A stretch of DNA of 64,000 nucleotides from Pseudomonas chlororaphis (GTDB lineage Bacteria; Pseudomonadota; Gammaproteobacteria; Pseudomonadales; Pseudomonadaceae), in contig NZ_MOAL01000002.1 of NCBI RefSeq assembly GCF_003731765.1, positions 310,001 to 374,000 on the forward strand, given 5' to 3'. The position numbers and the translations under genes are program-made. Positions 50,889-58,763 of this stretch are shown here, one piece after another. The notes under the pieces were generated by a model, which worked only from the letters and a program-made list of their open reading frames with translations, was not told the origin of the DNA and did not search any database. How positions within the stretch are numbered: position 1 is the stretch's first letter; every line of letters begins with the position of its first letter.

Positions 50889-51617
50889 CTAGATACCAAT
50901 GGTCTGTACTTTGGACAGGGCAACAGCGCTGCTCTGGCCTGCCAGGTTGAGCATCAACTCACCGCCGGTCTGGCTGATGGTGACGCTGTTGACCGTCGCC
51001 GGCAGGTTGGTGACCAGGTCGGTCGCCGTGCCATCGATGGTGGTGCTGGCCTTGAAGGTGTAATTGCCCGGATCCGCCTTGGTGCCGTCGGTCTTGGTGC
51101 CGTCCCAGACAAAGCTGGCGGAACCGGAGGACTGGCTACCCATGTCGATGGTTTTCACCGCGTTGCCGTCTTTGTCGGTGATGGTCACTTTGATCCCGGA
51201 CACGCCGGTCGGCACGGCGATGGTGCCGGTCATGCTCTTGGTGGTGTCGACCTGGGTGGTGGCGGTTTGCACGATCACCGAACGCCCGACCAGGGACGAA
51301 GCCTGCAGGGCCTGGGTCGACTTGTAGTTGCCGGCAATCGCCGTCACCGAGTCGTTCAGGGTAGTGATGCCTTCCAGGCTACTGAACTGGGCCAACTGCG
51401 AAACGAATGCGCTGTTGTCCTGAGGGTCCAGCGGGTTCTGGTTTTTCAGCTGGGTCACCAACAGTTGCAGGAACGCGTCCTTGCCCAGGGACTTGCTGCC
51501 CGTGGCGCTGTTGGTGGCCGCAGCAATGCCATCGGCGCTGCTGCTGGTGGTGGTGACCGACGAGTTCGCCAGAATCTGGTTCAGGGTCAAGCCGCTGGTG
51601 GTATCCGTAATGCTCAT
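50889..51617 (-). CDS. flgD: Hook assembly scaffold FlgD
   Basis: Hook cap protein needed for FlgE polymerisation, later removed; 242 residues. The N-terminal conserved segment LGKDAFLQLLVTQLKNQNPL followed by FVSQLAQFSSLEG is diagnostic. The C-terminal half carries the FlgD Ig-like/tudor region with DGTKADPGNYTF. AAGGGGC ribosome site. 15 bases downstream of flgC. Confidence 0.96.
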   Translation of the reverse strand: MSITDTTSGLTLNQILANSSVTTTSSSADGIAAATNSATGSKSLGKDAFLQLLVTQLKNQNPLDPQDNSAFVSQLAQFSSLEGITTLNDSVTAIAGNYKSTQALQASSLVGRSVIVQTATTQVDTTKSMTGTIAVPTGVSGIKVTITDKDGNAVKTIDMGSQSSGSASFVWDGTKTDGTKADPGNYTFKASTTIDGTATDLVTNLPATVNSVTISQTGGELMLNLAGQSSAVALSKVQTIGI

Positions 51618-51632
51618 CTGAGTCGCCCCTTA

Positions 51633-52076
51633 TCACTGCCCGAGGGTCAGGACCTTCTGCATCATGGTCTTGGCGGTGTTCATCATTTCCGCATTGGTCT
51701 GGAACGAACGGCTGGCGGAAATCATGTCGGCCATTTCTTCCACCACGTTGACGTTGGGGTAGTAGACGTAACCCTTGGCATCCGCAGACGGATGGTTTGG
51801 CTCGTAGCGGGCTTCGAGATTGCTGTCGTCCTCGACCACACCCAGCACCTGTACACCCTGGCCGGCAGCGTCCTGGTTCTGGAACAGCGAGTTGCTGCCG
51901 CCGCTCTGGGCACCCTGGAACATGGTGGCGAACACCGGGTGGCGAGCGCGGTAGGTCTGGTCGATGCTCGACGAGACGGTCTCGGCGTTGGCGATGTTAC
52001 TGGCGACGGTGTTCAAGCGAGTGGTCTGGGCACTCATGCCGCTACCGGCGATATTGAAAACACTGGCAAGGGACAT
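51633..52076 (-). CDS. flgC: Flagellar rod protein FlgC
   Basis: Proximal rod subunit, 147 residues. N-terminal FNIAGSGMSAQTTRLNTVASNIANAET and C-terminal VVEEMADMISASRSFQTNAEMMNTAK are the paired rod motifs. It starts three bases after the flgB stop, so the two are coupled. Confidence 0.96.
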   Translation of the reverse strand: MSLASVFNIAGSGMSAQTTRLNTVASNIANAETVSSSIDQTYRARHPVFATMFQGAQSGGSNSLFQNQDAAGQGVQVLGVVEDDSNLEARYEPNHPSADAKGYVYYPNVNVVEEMADMISASRSFQTNAEMMNTAKTMMQKVLTLGQ

Positions 52077-52079
52077 GAA

Positions 52080-52487
52080 TTACTCTCCGCGCAGGGCTGA
52101 AACCAGCCCTTTGAATTTGCTGTTGAGCAGGGTGAAGCTGGCCTGGAAGTTGACCGCGTTCTCCGCGTAGCTCGATTGCTCAAGCTGGGCGTCCACCGTG
52201 TTCTGGTCGATCGACGGCTGCATCGGCGTGCGATACAGCAGGGACTCATCACCATTGCCCATGCCTTCGGCCTCGATATGACGGCTGTTGGTCATGTTCA
52301 AGGCAAAGGTGCCGTTCTTGACTTTCTCGTTCTGCTCGGCGAGCACGGCGGAGAAATCCAGATCCCGAGCCTTGTAGTTCGGGGTGTCGGCGTTGGCGAT
52401 GTTGTTGGCCAGGACTTCGGCACGCTTGGCGCGAAAGCCAAGAGCCTCTTCGTGGATACCGAGCGCTTTATCGAAGCTGATGCTCAT
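52080..52487 (-). CDS. flgB: Flagellar rod protein FlgB
   Basis: Most proximal rod subunit, 135 residues from ATG 52485-52487 (AAAGG ribosome site). Contains RAEVLANNIANADTPNYKARDLDF and the C-terminal NAVNFQASFTLLNSKFKGL. First gene of flgBCDE; the sigma-54 promoter 45 bases upstream and five heptamers beyond it indicate class III (FleR/FleQ-type) control. Confidence 0.96.
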   Translation of the reverse strand: MSISFDKALGIHEEALGFRAKRAEVLANNIANADTPNYKARDLDFSAVLAEQNEKVKNGTFALNMTNSRHIEAEGMGNGDESLLYRTPMQPSIDQNTVDAQLEQSSYAENAVNFQASFTLLNSKFKGLVSALRGE

Positions 52488-52531
52488 GTCGGGAAACCTT
52501 TGGGTGACCTGATTTTTCGTAATCTGGATAT

Positions 52532-52548
52532 AGCAAGCCTCGTGCCAA
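52532..52548 (-). promoter_or_regulatory. Sigma-54 promoter of flgBCDE
   Basis: Minus strand TTGGCACGAGGCTTGCT, an exact match to the -24/-12 consensus. Predicted start near 52521, giving a leader of about 34 bases. Confidence 0.93.
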
Positions 52549-52583
52549 GTAGCCAAACCCCGTAAATCAAGGCTTTGCGCCCG

Positions 52584-52647
52584 GCGGCAAGGCGGCAATG
52601 CCAGAAAAGCGGCAATGGATTTCCGCGAATCGGCGGCAAAGCGGCAA
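52584..52647. repeat. Five GCGGCAA heptamers upstream of the flgB promoter
   Basis: Exact copies begin at 52584, 52592, 52609, 52633 and 52641 (TTGCCGC on the flgB strand). Two pairs have an 8-base period; the set lies about 36 to 100 bases upstream of the -24 element. This fits an enhancer cluster for the sigma-54 activator, probably FleR. Confidence 0.65.
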
Positions 52648-52694
52648 CAGAACGGCCATAACCGACGTTTGGAGACACAAGAATGACGCCCATG

Positions 52695-52720
52695 AAAAAG
52701 GAGGTCCGAAGACCTCCTTT
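52695..52720 (-). terminator. Terminator of cheV-cheR
   Basis: Minus-strand stem AAAGGAGGTC / GACCTCCTTT with TTCG tetraloop and following T-run, 30 bases after the cheR stop. Confidence 0.92.
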
Positions 52721-52749
52721 CAAGGATGCAACCTGCTACCCGGCAAAAC

Positions 52750-53577
52750 TCACTTCGCCTGGTAGATGATCCCAGGGCTGCATTGCACCATCTGATAATG
52801 ATCCGGCAAGCCGTTGAGGGCTTCCGAAGCCCCCAGGAACAGATAGCCGCCCGGCTTCAAGGTGCTGTGGATGCGCAGCAGGATGTCCTTCTTCACCTCG
52901 GCGGAGAAGTAGATCAGCACGTTGCGACAGAACACGATGTCGAACTTGCCCAGGCTGGCATAGCTGTCCAGCAGGTTGAACGAGCGGAACTCCACCCGAC
53001 TCTTGATCGGCGCCTTGACCACCCAGCGGCCAGGCCCCTTCGGGTCGAAGTAACGCTGCAAGCGCTCGGGCGACAAACCACGGCCGATGGCCAGGCTGTC
53101 GTACTCCCCGGTCTTGCAGTTGTTCAACATGGTGCCGGACAGGTCCGTGGCGACAATCTGCACCCCGCCCTTCAACTGCCCCATGTTGGTCCGTTCGAAC
53201 TCGTCGATCGACATGGACAGGGAATAGGGTTCCTGCCCCGACGAACAGGCCGCCGACCAGATGCGCAAGCGCTGGCCCGGGCTGGCCTTGATGGCCTCCG
53301 GCAGGACCTTGTTCTTCAACACTTCGAAGGGATAGGTATCACGAAACCACAGGGTTTCGTTGGTGGTCATGGCATCCACCACCTGCTCACGCAAACCACT
53401 GCGCGGCTGCGTCTGGATACGCTGCACCAACTCACCCAAGGACTTGATGCCTTGCTGTTCCATCAGTTTGTTGAGACGGCTCGAGACCAGATATTGCTTG
53501 TTCTCACCCAGCAAGATCCCACAGGCTTTTTCCAGGAAGACCCGGAACTGTTCGAAATCCAAATTACCCGTAGACAA
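52750..53577 (-). CDS. cheR: Chemotaxis protein methyltransferase CheR
   Basis: SAM-dependent methylation of glutamates on chemoreceptors, 275 residues. N-terminal helical domain, then TTNETLWFRD (71-80), the SAM site IWSAACSSGQEPYSL (106-120), VATDLSGTML, and FDIVFCRNVLIYF near the C-terminus. Start is TTG (53575-53577) with GAGGCGGC upstream; no in-frame ATG fits better. Adjacent to cheV as in P. aeruginosa CheR1. Confidence 0.95.
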   Translation of the reverse strand: MSTGNLDFEQFRVFLEKACGILLGENKQYLVSSRLNKLMEQQGIKSLGELVQRIQTQPRSGLREQVVDAMTTNETLWFRDTYPFEVLKNKVLPEAIKASPGQRLRIWSAACSSGQEPYSLSMSIDEFERTNMGQLKGGVQIVATDLSGTMLNNCKTGEYDSLAIGRGLSPERLQRYFDPKGPGRWVVKAPIKSRVEFRSFNLLDSYASLGKFDIVFCRNVLIYFSAEVKKDILLRIHSTLKPGGYLFLGASEALNGLPDHYQMVQCSPGIIYQAK

Positions 53578-53621
53578 TGATGCCGCCTCTTAAATCGTAT
53601 GTTCGCCAGGGGCCGATGCCC

Positions 53622-54554
53622 CTAGCTGATATCTGCTGCTTTGATCCGGTCGACTACCCGGGATGCCAGGTCATCAGGACGGAATTTGGCGAGGAAGTCA
53701 TCGGCTCCGACTTTCTTCACCATGGCCTGATTGAATACACCTGACAACGAAGTATGCAGGATGATGTGCAGCTTTTGCATGCGTGGGTCGCTGCGTATCT
53801 CGGCCGTGAGTGTGTAACCGTCCATCTCCGGCATTTCAATGTCGGAGATCATCATCAAAAACTCTTCTTCCGGCCGCTTGCCCTCATCCACCAACTTACG
53901 CAGGTAGTCCAGGGCCTGCCGGCCGTCGTTCAGCGCTACGACTTCTACGCCCACCGTCTGCAAGCAACGGGTGACCTGCTTACGCGCCACCGACGAGTCG
54001 TCGACCGTCAGCACTCGCAAGGACACGGCCTTGTTCTGGGTCTCGACATCGACCACGCCAAGGGAAATCGATTCCGAGGTCGGCGCCACTTCCGCCAGCA
54101 CCTTCTCGACGTCGATGATTTCCACCAACTGATTGTCAACCCGGGTCACCGCCGTCAGGTAGTGATCGCGTCCGGTGCCCTTGGGCGGCGGATGGATCTC
54201 CTCCCAGTTCATGTTGACAATGCGTTCCACCGAGCGCACCAGAAACCCCTGGGTCTTGGTGTTGTACTCAGTGATGATCACGAACGGATTGCTCAGGTCC
54301 TTCAACCCACCGGAACCCGTGGCCATCGCCAGGTCCAGGATCGGAATGGTTGCTCCTCGAATATTCGCGACACCGCACACCACAGGACTGGATTTGGGCA
54401 TCAAGGTCAGCTTCGGGCATTGCAACACCTCGCGAACCTTGAATACGTTGATCCCGTAGAGCTGCTGGCCATCCAGACGGAACAGCAGCAGCTCCAGGCG
54501 ATTCTGCCCTACCAATTGCGTGCGCTGGTTTACCGAATCCATTACACCAGCCAT
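53622..54554 (-). CDS. cheV: Chemotaxis coupling protein CheV
   Basis: CheW-like coupling domain (residues about 18-160, with GINVFKVREVLQCP and GVANIRGATIPILDL) fused to a receiver domain with Asp186/Asp187 and phospho-acceptor Asp238 in MMISDIEMPEMDG. It links receptors to CheA and may act in adaptation as a phosphate sink. 310 residues, GGGGAG ribosome site. Divergent from flgA with only 74 bases between, so promoters overlap. Confidence 0.95.
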   Translation of the reverse strand: MAGVMDSVNQRTQLVGQNRLELLLFRLDGQQLYGINVFKVREVLQCPKLTLMPKSSPVVCGVANIRGATIPILDLAMATGSGGLKDLSNPFVIITEYNTKTQGFLVRSVERIVNMNWEEIHPPPKGTGRDHYLTAVTRVDNQLVEIIDVEKVLAEVAPTSESISLGVVDVETQNKAVSLRVLTVDDSSVARKQVTRCLQTVGVEVVALNDGRQALDYLRKLVDEGKRPEEEFLMMISDIEMPEMDGYTLTAEIRSDPRMQKLHIILHTSLSGVFNQAMVKKVGADDFLAKFRPDDLASRVVDRIKAADIS

Positions 54555-54600
54555 GCCAGACTCCCCAAGACTTTAAGATCCGACGCACGCTCATTGCTAA

Positions 54601-54617
54601 ACGGCACGGGGCTTGCT
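54601..54617 (+). promoter_or_regulatory. Sigma-54 promoter of flgA
   Basis: ACGGCACGGGGCTTGCT, with -24 GG at 54603-54604 and -12 GC at 54615-54616 in correct spacing. The expected start is at about 54628, one base before the flgA ATG. Confidence 0.72.
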
Positions 54618-54628
54618 TTTTAACGGTT

Positions 54629-55390
54629 ATGAACGCAAAAACGACATTTTTCCGACGCCTGACATCAAACTACCGCAAATTGCTTTGCGGGCTGTCGGCA
54701 TTGGCCTGTTTCAACCTTGGCAGCCCTGCCGTTGCTGACTCGCTCACCTTGCCTGATGTCCTTATCGGCGTCACTCAAGGGTTTCTTGAATTCACCGTAG
54801 AAGACTACCTGGCAACCAGTCAAACGCCAGGACGCTACGAAATCCAAGTCAACCAGCTAGACCCGCGCATGCACATGCCGGCGTGTGACAAGGAATTGAC
54901 AGCGACCCTGGAAAGCCCGGCGCAGCCGTTGGGCCGGGTGACGGTCAAAGTGCGCTGCGAAGGCGCTTCGCCATGGACGGTGTTCGTGCCGGCCCAGGTC
55001 AAATTGTTTCGCGAAGTGGTCACCACCACCCGCCCCCTTAAACGTGCCGGCATCGTCGAGCCCGATGACGTCGCCTTGCGCGAACGGGACATCAGCCTGA
55101 TCAGCCAGGGCTACCTGACCTCGGTGGACCAGGCCATCGGGCAAAAACTTGTCCGACCAATGGTCGCCGACCAACTCATCACCCTGGTTCATCTGGAACA
55201 GGCCGAGGTGGTGCGCAAGGGCGATCAGGTGGTGATTTCGGCGCGCAGCGGCACATTGAATGTACGAATGCCGGGAGAAGCCCTGTCCAATGGCGGCATG
55301 AGCGAGCAGATACGGGTCAAGAACCTCAACTCTCAGCGGATCATCAAGGCCCGGGTCACAGCCCCCGGGCAGGTGGAAGTTGCCATGTAG
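54629..55390 (+). CDS. flgA: Flagellar P-ring chaperone FlgA
   Basis: Periplasmic chaperone for FlgI assembly, 253 residues. Long basic N-terminus, hydrophobic signal about 18-30 and cleavage near SPAVA (residue 36), then the SAF domain with RAGIVEPDDVALRERDIS and the C-terminal VRMPGEALSNGG and RVTAPGQVEV. The annotated ATG has no usable ribosome site and coincides with the predicted sigma-54 start, so either the message is leaderless or the true start is downstream. Confidence 0.92.
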   Translation: MNAKTTFFRRLTSNYRKLLCGLSALACFNLGSPAVADSLTLPDVLIGVTQGFLEFTVEDYLATSQTPGRYEIQVNQLDPRMHMPACDKELTATLESPAQPLGRVTVKVRCEGASPWTVFVPAQVKLFREVVTTTRPLKRAGIVEPDDVALRERDISLISQGYLTSVDQAIGQKLVRPMVADQLITLVHLEQAEVVRKGDQVVISARSGTLNVRMPGEALSNGGMSEQIRVKNLNSQRIIKARVTAPGQVEVAM

Positions 55391-55476
55391 ATCACTGGCG
55401 CTCAGCCCGGCCCTTCCCTAAACTGTGGCCCACGCATGGCCGCAGCCGCGGCCGTTGGCATATCGACAATTGCGCC

Positions 55477-55503
55477 TAAAGTTTTCCAGGGTATTGCCGA
55501 AAA
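55477..55503 (+). promoter_or_regulatory. FliA (sigma-28) promoter of flgM
   Basis: TAAA at 55477-55480, 15-base spacer beginning GTTTTCC, then GCCGAAAA (consensus GCCGATAA, 7 of 8). 39 bases before the flgM ATG. Confidence 0.85.
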
Positions 55504-55541
55504 CATGGCAAGCGTCCAAATACCCAGAGGTTTTTTCCATC

Positions 55542-55868
55542 ATGGTCATTGATTTCAGCCGTCTGAACAGTTCCCCCTCACTCACCGGCAGTACGCGTAC
55601 CAGCGCCAGCAAGGAAACCGACGAAACCGGTAAATCCGCGTCGCTGACTACCTCCGCCGAACCGGCCAGTGCCAGCAAAAGCGGGGAATCGGTACACCTC
55701 AGCAATGAGGCTCAACAGTTGCAGAAGATCACTGACAAGCTGCGCGATCAGCCTGCCGTAGACAAAGCCCGTGTGGCCGAGTTGAAGCAAGCGATTGCCG
55801 ATGGCAGCTACAAGGTCGATAGCAACCGTGTAGCCAGCAAACTGCTTAACTTCGAAGCCCAGCGCTAG
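55542..55868 (+). CDS. flgM: Anti-sigma-28 factor FlgM
   Basis: Binds and inhibits FliA until exported through the completed hook; 108 residues from ATG 55542 (AGAGG upstream). N-terminal MVIDFSRLN and a Ser/Thr/Glu-rich disordered half, C-terminal helices [17 protein letters not shown] and [27 protein letters not shown] that bind sigma-28. Own FliA promoter gives feedback control. Confidence 0.95.
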   Translation: MVIDFSRLNSSPSLTGSTRTSASKETDETGKSASLTTSAEPASASKSGESVHLSNEAQQLQKITDKLRDQPAVDKARVAELKQAIADGSYKVDSNRVASKLLNFEAQR

Positions 55869-55893
55869 CCAAAGGCCTGCGCCAGGCTTTTGG
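55869..55893 (+). other. Hairpin directly after flgM stop
   Basis: CCAAAGGCCTG / CAGGCTTTTGG with a CGC loop; one G-U pair in RNA, otherwise perfect. It abuts the stop codon and precedes flgN; no T-run, so an RNA-stability or attenuation element is more likely than a terminator. Confidence 0.55.
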
Positions 55894-55916
55894 ACGCTTA
55901 AAACCCAAGGCCAGCC

Positions 55917-56384
55917 ATGCACGACACTAATTTACTGCAACTGATCACTGACGACTTTGCTCCCGCCCAACAACTGCTTGAGTTGCTGAGGACCGAGTCC
56001 CTCGCCTTGCACGGCCGCGACATGCTGCTGCTCGAGGACATCCTGGCGCAAAAGCAGGCACTGATCATTCTGCTGGAACAGCATGGCCGCAAGCGCACTG
56101 AGCTCCTTGCCAGCCTGAACCTGCCGGCCACTCGCGCCGGTTTGGAAGAGTTGGCCAGCCACTCCTCGATCGGCAGCCAATTGCTCGAACAGAGCGATGT
56201 GCTGACCCAATTGCTGGCCGACTGCCAAGCTGCCAACGAACTCAATGGACGCTCGATCCAGGTTCAACAAGCCACGACCGCCAATCAGTTGAAGATTCTC
56301 ACCGGCGGCGAACCTCCTGCCCTGTATGACGCTCGCGGGTCAACCGCCAAGCTTGCGAAGCCTCGCCCACTCAGTCAGGCTTGA
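55917..56384 (+). CDS. flgN: FlgN-type flagellar chaperone
   Basis: Export chaperone for hook-filament junction proteins FlgK and FlgL, 155 residues. All-helical, with LLEDILAQKQALIILLEQHGRKR and the conserved C-terminal segment AANELNGRSIQVQQATTANQ-like that binds clients. Follows flgM by 48 bases in the expected order. Confidence 0.92.
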   Translation: MHDTNLLQLITDDFAPAQQLLELLRTESLALHGRDMLLLEDILAQKQALIILLEQHGRKRTELLASLNLPATRAGLEELASHSSIGSQLLEQSDVLTQLLADCQAANELNGRSIQVQQATTANQLKILTGGEPPALYDARGSTAKLAKPRPLSQA

Positions 56385-56426
56385 CCCCCCAAATGAGCGC
56401 GCCCTACCATGCCGCGAAACATGCTG

Positions 56427-56446
56427 GCAGAATGATATCATTCTGC
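56427..56446. promoter_or_regulatory. Perfect 20-base palindrome upstream of flgZ
   Basis: GCAGAATGATATCATTCTGC, 34 bases before the flgZ GTG. No T-run follows, so an operator is more likely than a terminator. Confidence 0.5.
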
Positions 56447-56480
56447 GTGTAGCCGTATTTTGTCTGGAGATTGATGAACC

Positions 56481-57227
56481 GTGTTCAACGCCTTAAACGC
56501 GGAAGATGCTCCGCAGCCACCGAAGGTGCTCACCACCCCTTTGGAAATAGCCTCAAATCTGCGGCTGCTGCAGGAGAGTCACGACCCTCTGATCATCACT
56601 TTCCATGAACGCAGCCAGCGCTTTCAAAGCTATCTGGTGGATGTGGATCGCGACACCAACATGATTGCCCTCGACGAGATGATTCCTCGGGACGGCGAAC
56701 GCTTCATGCTGGCGGGCGAGCCGTTCAAGGTCGAAGGCTTCCATGACGGCGTAAGAATCGCCTGGGACAGCAACGGTACCTTGACCCTCGACGAGTCCAA
56801 TGGCGGCCGCTGCTACCGCGGCACCCTGCCCGATGAAGTGGTCTACCACCAGCGACGCAATGCCTTCCGGGCCGCGTTGAAGCTGGCCCAACTGGTGGAT
56901 ATCGAACTCAGCGGCGACAAACTGAAAAACCCGGTCAACGGCAAACTGCTGGATATTTCCGCAACCGGCTGCAAGCTGCGCTTCGACGGTGACATTTCCG
57001 ACCGCCTGCAACTGGGCCAGGTCTACGAACGCTTTATCGCGGCCCTGCCCTTCGGCAGCATGACCGCGCCGGTAGAACTGCGGTACCTGCACCATGAAGA
57101 AAAAATCGACACCACCTTCGCCGGCGTACGCTTTCACAACATGAGCGGCCTGGTGCAACGTCAGGTAGAGCGCTTCGTCTACCAACTGCAACGGGAAGCC
57201 CGGCGCTTCGACAAAGACGATTTCTGA
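56481..57227 (+). CDS. flgZ: PilZ-domain flagellar brake FlgZ (YcgR-like)
   Basis: c-di-GMP effector that slows or biases the motor, 248 residues. N-terminal YcgR-N domain (about 15-115), C-terminal PilZ domain with Arg126-Arg130 (RNAFR) and DISATG (158-163), the c-di-GMP-binding RxxxR and D/NxSxxG motifs. GTG start with GGAGATT upstream; an ATG at 56474 is out of frame. Last of flgA-flgM-flgN-flgZ. Confidence 0.94.
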   Translation: MFNALNAEDAPQPPKVLTTPLEIASNLRLLQESHDPLIITFHERSQRFQSYLVDVDRDTNMIALDEMIPRDGERFMLAGEPFKVEGFHDGVRIAWDSNGTLTLDESNGGRCYRGTLPDEVVYHQRRNAFRAALKLAQLVDIELSGDKLKNPVNGKLLDISATGCKLRFDGDISDRLQLGQVYERFIAALPFGSMTAPVELRYLHHEEKIDTTFAGVRFHNMSGLVQRQVERFVYQLQREARRFDKDDF

Positions 57228-57241
57228 TCGCCTTGCAGCTC

Positions 57242-57282
57242 AAAAAAACGGGCAGTCCCTTGCGGTGACTGCCCGTTTTTTT
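57242..57282. terminator. Bidirectional terminator between flgZ and MFS gene
   Basis: Stem ACGGGCAGTC / GACTGCCCGT flanked by seven A and seven T, between convergent genes. Confidence 0.93.
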
Positions 57283-57292
57283 ATGCCGGCGT

Positions 57293-58693
57293 TTAAGGCC
57301 TGGCGCCGCTCAGGTGCTCGGGCCCCGTGTCTTCCGGCCTGACATCGGCCTCGCCCTCAGGCACTTCACTGCCTGCCTGCGCCGCCGCTGCCGGATCCAC
57401 CTCGGACTCAGACTCGGCCTGTGGCGCAACACTGGTCTGCATCTGCTCCTGGACCACCTGTTCATCGACACGCGGGTCAAGGGCCGCCACCAGCGGCGAA
57501 CTGGACATGCTGTCCGGCATCGCCACGTGGTGCAGCGGCGCATCATCGACCTGGTGCAGGTTGGTCACGGCCTTCGGCCGGATACGCCAGACCAGGACCA
57601 AGGCAAAGAAGCTGAAGAACGCGTACAGCATCTGGCTGCCAAACAGCTTCATCAGCACCCCGGCCGCCAACGGCCCGATACTGGCGCCCACGCCATAAGT
57701 CACCAACAGCATCGCCGTCAGCGAGACCCGCCGATCACTCTCGACATGGTCATTGGAAAACGCCACCGCCAGCGGGTACAGGCAAAACTGCACCAATGAA
57801 CAGAGAAAGCCGAGGATGAACAGAACCTCCAGCGGCACACTGGGCAACACCGCCAAGGGCAATGCCACCACCGCCAGGAACAGGGCAAAACTGCGAATCA
57901 GCATCGCCCGGTCATAACGGTCCGACAGCCAGCCCAAAGGCCACTGCACCACCAGGCCGGCGAAAATGCAGCTCCCCATGAACAGGCCGACCTGCTCGGT
58001 GCTCAGCCCTTGCTGCGACGCGTAGAGCGGTGCCAGGCCGTAGAACGAACCGACGATCAACCCGGAGCCCAGCACAGTGCTGAGGGACTGGGGCACGCGC
58101 TTGATAAAGAACCGCGGCTCCATCGGCGCCGGATGCAGGGGCGCCGGGTGAATCCGCCGAGTCATGGCCACGGGCACCAGGCACAAGGCAAAGCACAGGG
58201 CCACCAGCATCAGCAGCTCCAGCCCCAGGGCCGGGTGCATGACCAGAATCAGTTGCCCCAGGACCAACCCCAGGTACGAGGCAATCATGTAGCCGCTGAA
58301 CACCAGGCCCCGCTGATTGGCATCGGCCTGCTCGTTGAGCCAGCTCTCGATCACCATGTACTGGCACATCATGCCCAAGCCGACAATCATCCGCAGCACC
58401 AGCCAGGCCGGCAGCCAGTCGACCAGGCCATGCCCCAGGACCGCCGCGCCGACAATACCGGCACAGGTGGCGTAGGCACGAATGTGCCCGACCCGGGCAA
58501 TCAGCCGATGGCCGATCTTGCCCCCCAGCACCAGGCCGAAGTAGTTGGCGGCCATCAGCGCACCGACCCACAGCCCATCCACATGATCGGCAGCCAGGCG
58601 CAAGGCCAGGTAGGTGCTGAGCAGGCCCGAGCCGATAAGCATCATCAGCGAGGCGAAATACAGCGCTCGAAAGGATTTCCAGATTTGGCGCAT
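57293..58693 (-). CDS. MFS transporter (YcaD-like) with acidic tail
   Basis: Twelve-helix major facilitator, 466 residues, with MFS-type GWLSDRYDRAMLIRSF between helices 8 and 9 region and GLGMMCQYMVIESWLNEQA, the YcaD/YfkF-like signature. The last 85 residues after the final helix are soluble, rich in Glu, Asp, Pro and Ala, and seem unrelated to transport. Substrate unknown. Ends 10 bases after the shared terminator with flgZ. Confidence 0.88.
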   Translation of the reverse strand: MRQIWKSFRALYFASLMMLIGSGLLSTYLALRLAADHVDGLWVGALMAANYFGLVLGGKIGHRLIARVGHIRAYATCAGIVGAAVLGHGLVDWLPAWLVLRMIVGLGMMCQYMVIESWLNEQADANQRGLVFSGYMIASYLGLVLGQLILVMHPALGLELLMLVALCFALCLVPVAMTRRIHPAPLHPAPMEPRFFIKRVPQSLSTVLGSGLIVGSFYGLAPLYASQQGLSTEQVGLFMGSCIFAGLVVQWPLGWLSDRYDRAMLIRSFALFLAVVALPLAVLPSVPLEVLFILGFLCSLVQFCLYPLAVAFSNDHVESDRRVSLTAMLLVTYGVGASIGPLAAGVLMKLFGSQMLYAFFSFFALVLVWRIRPKAVTNLHQVDDAPLHHVAMPDSMSSSPLVAALDPRVDEQVVQEQMQTSVAPQAESESEVDPAAAAQAGSEVPEGEADVRPEDTGPEHLSGARP

Positions 58694-58763
58694 CGGCGTT
58701 CCGAGCGGCTCCTTGAATTGGGTATCGGGCCCTCTGAAAGATAGCCCGACGGCGACGGTTCGG

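Noticed and set aside
54555..54628. Possible FliA promoter for cheV on the minus strand (TAAA and GCCGTTTA)
   Set aside because: Spacing is 13 instead of 15 bases and the -10 has two mismatches.
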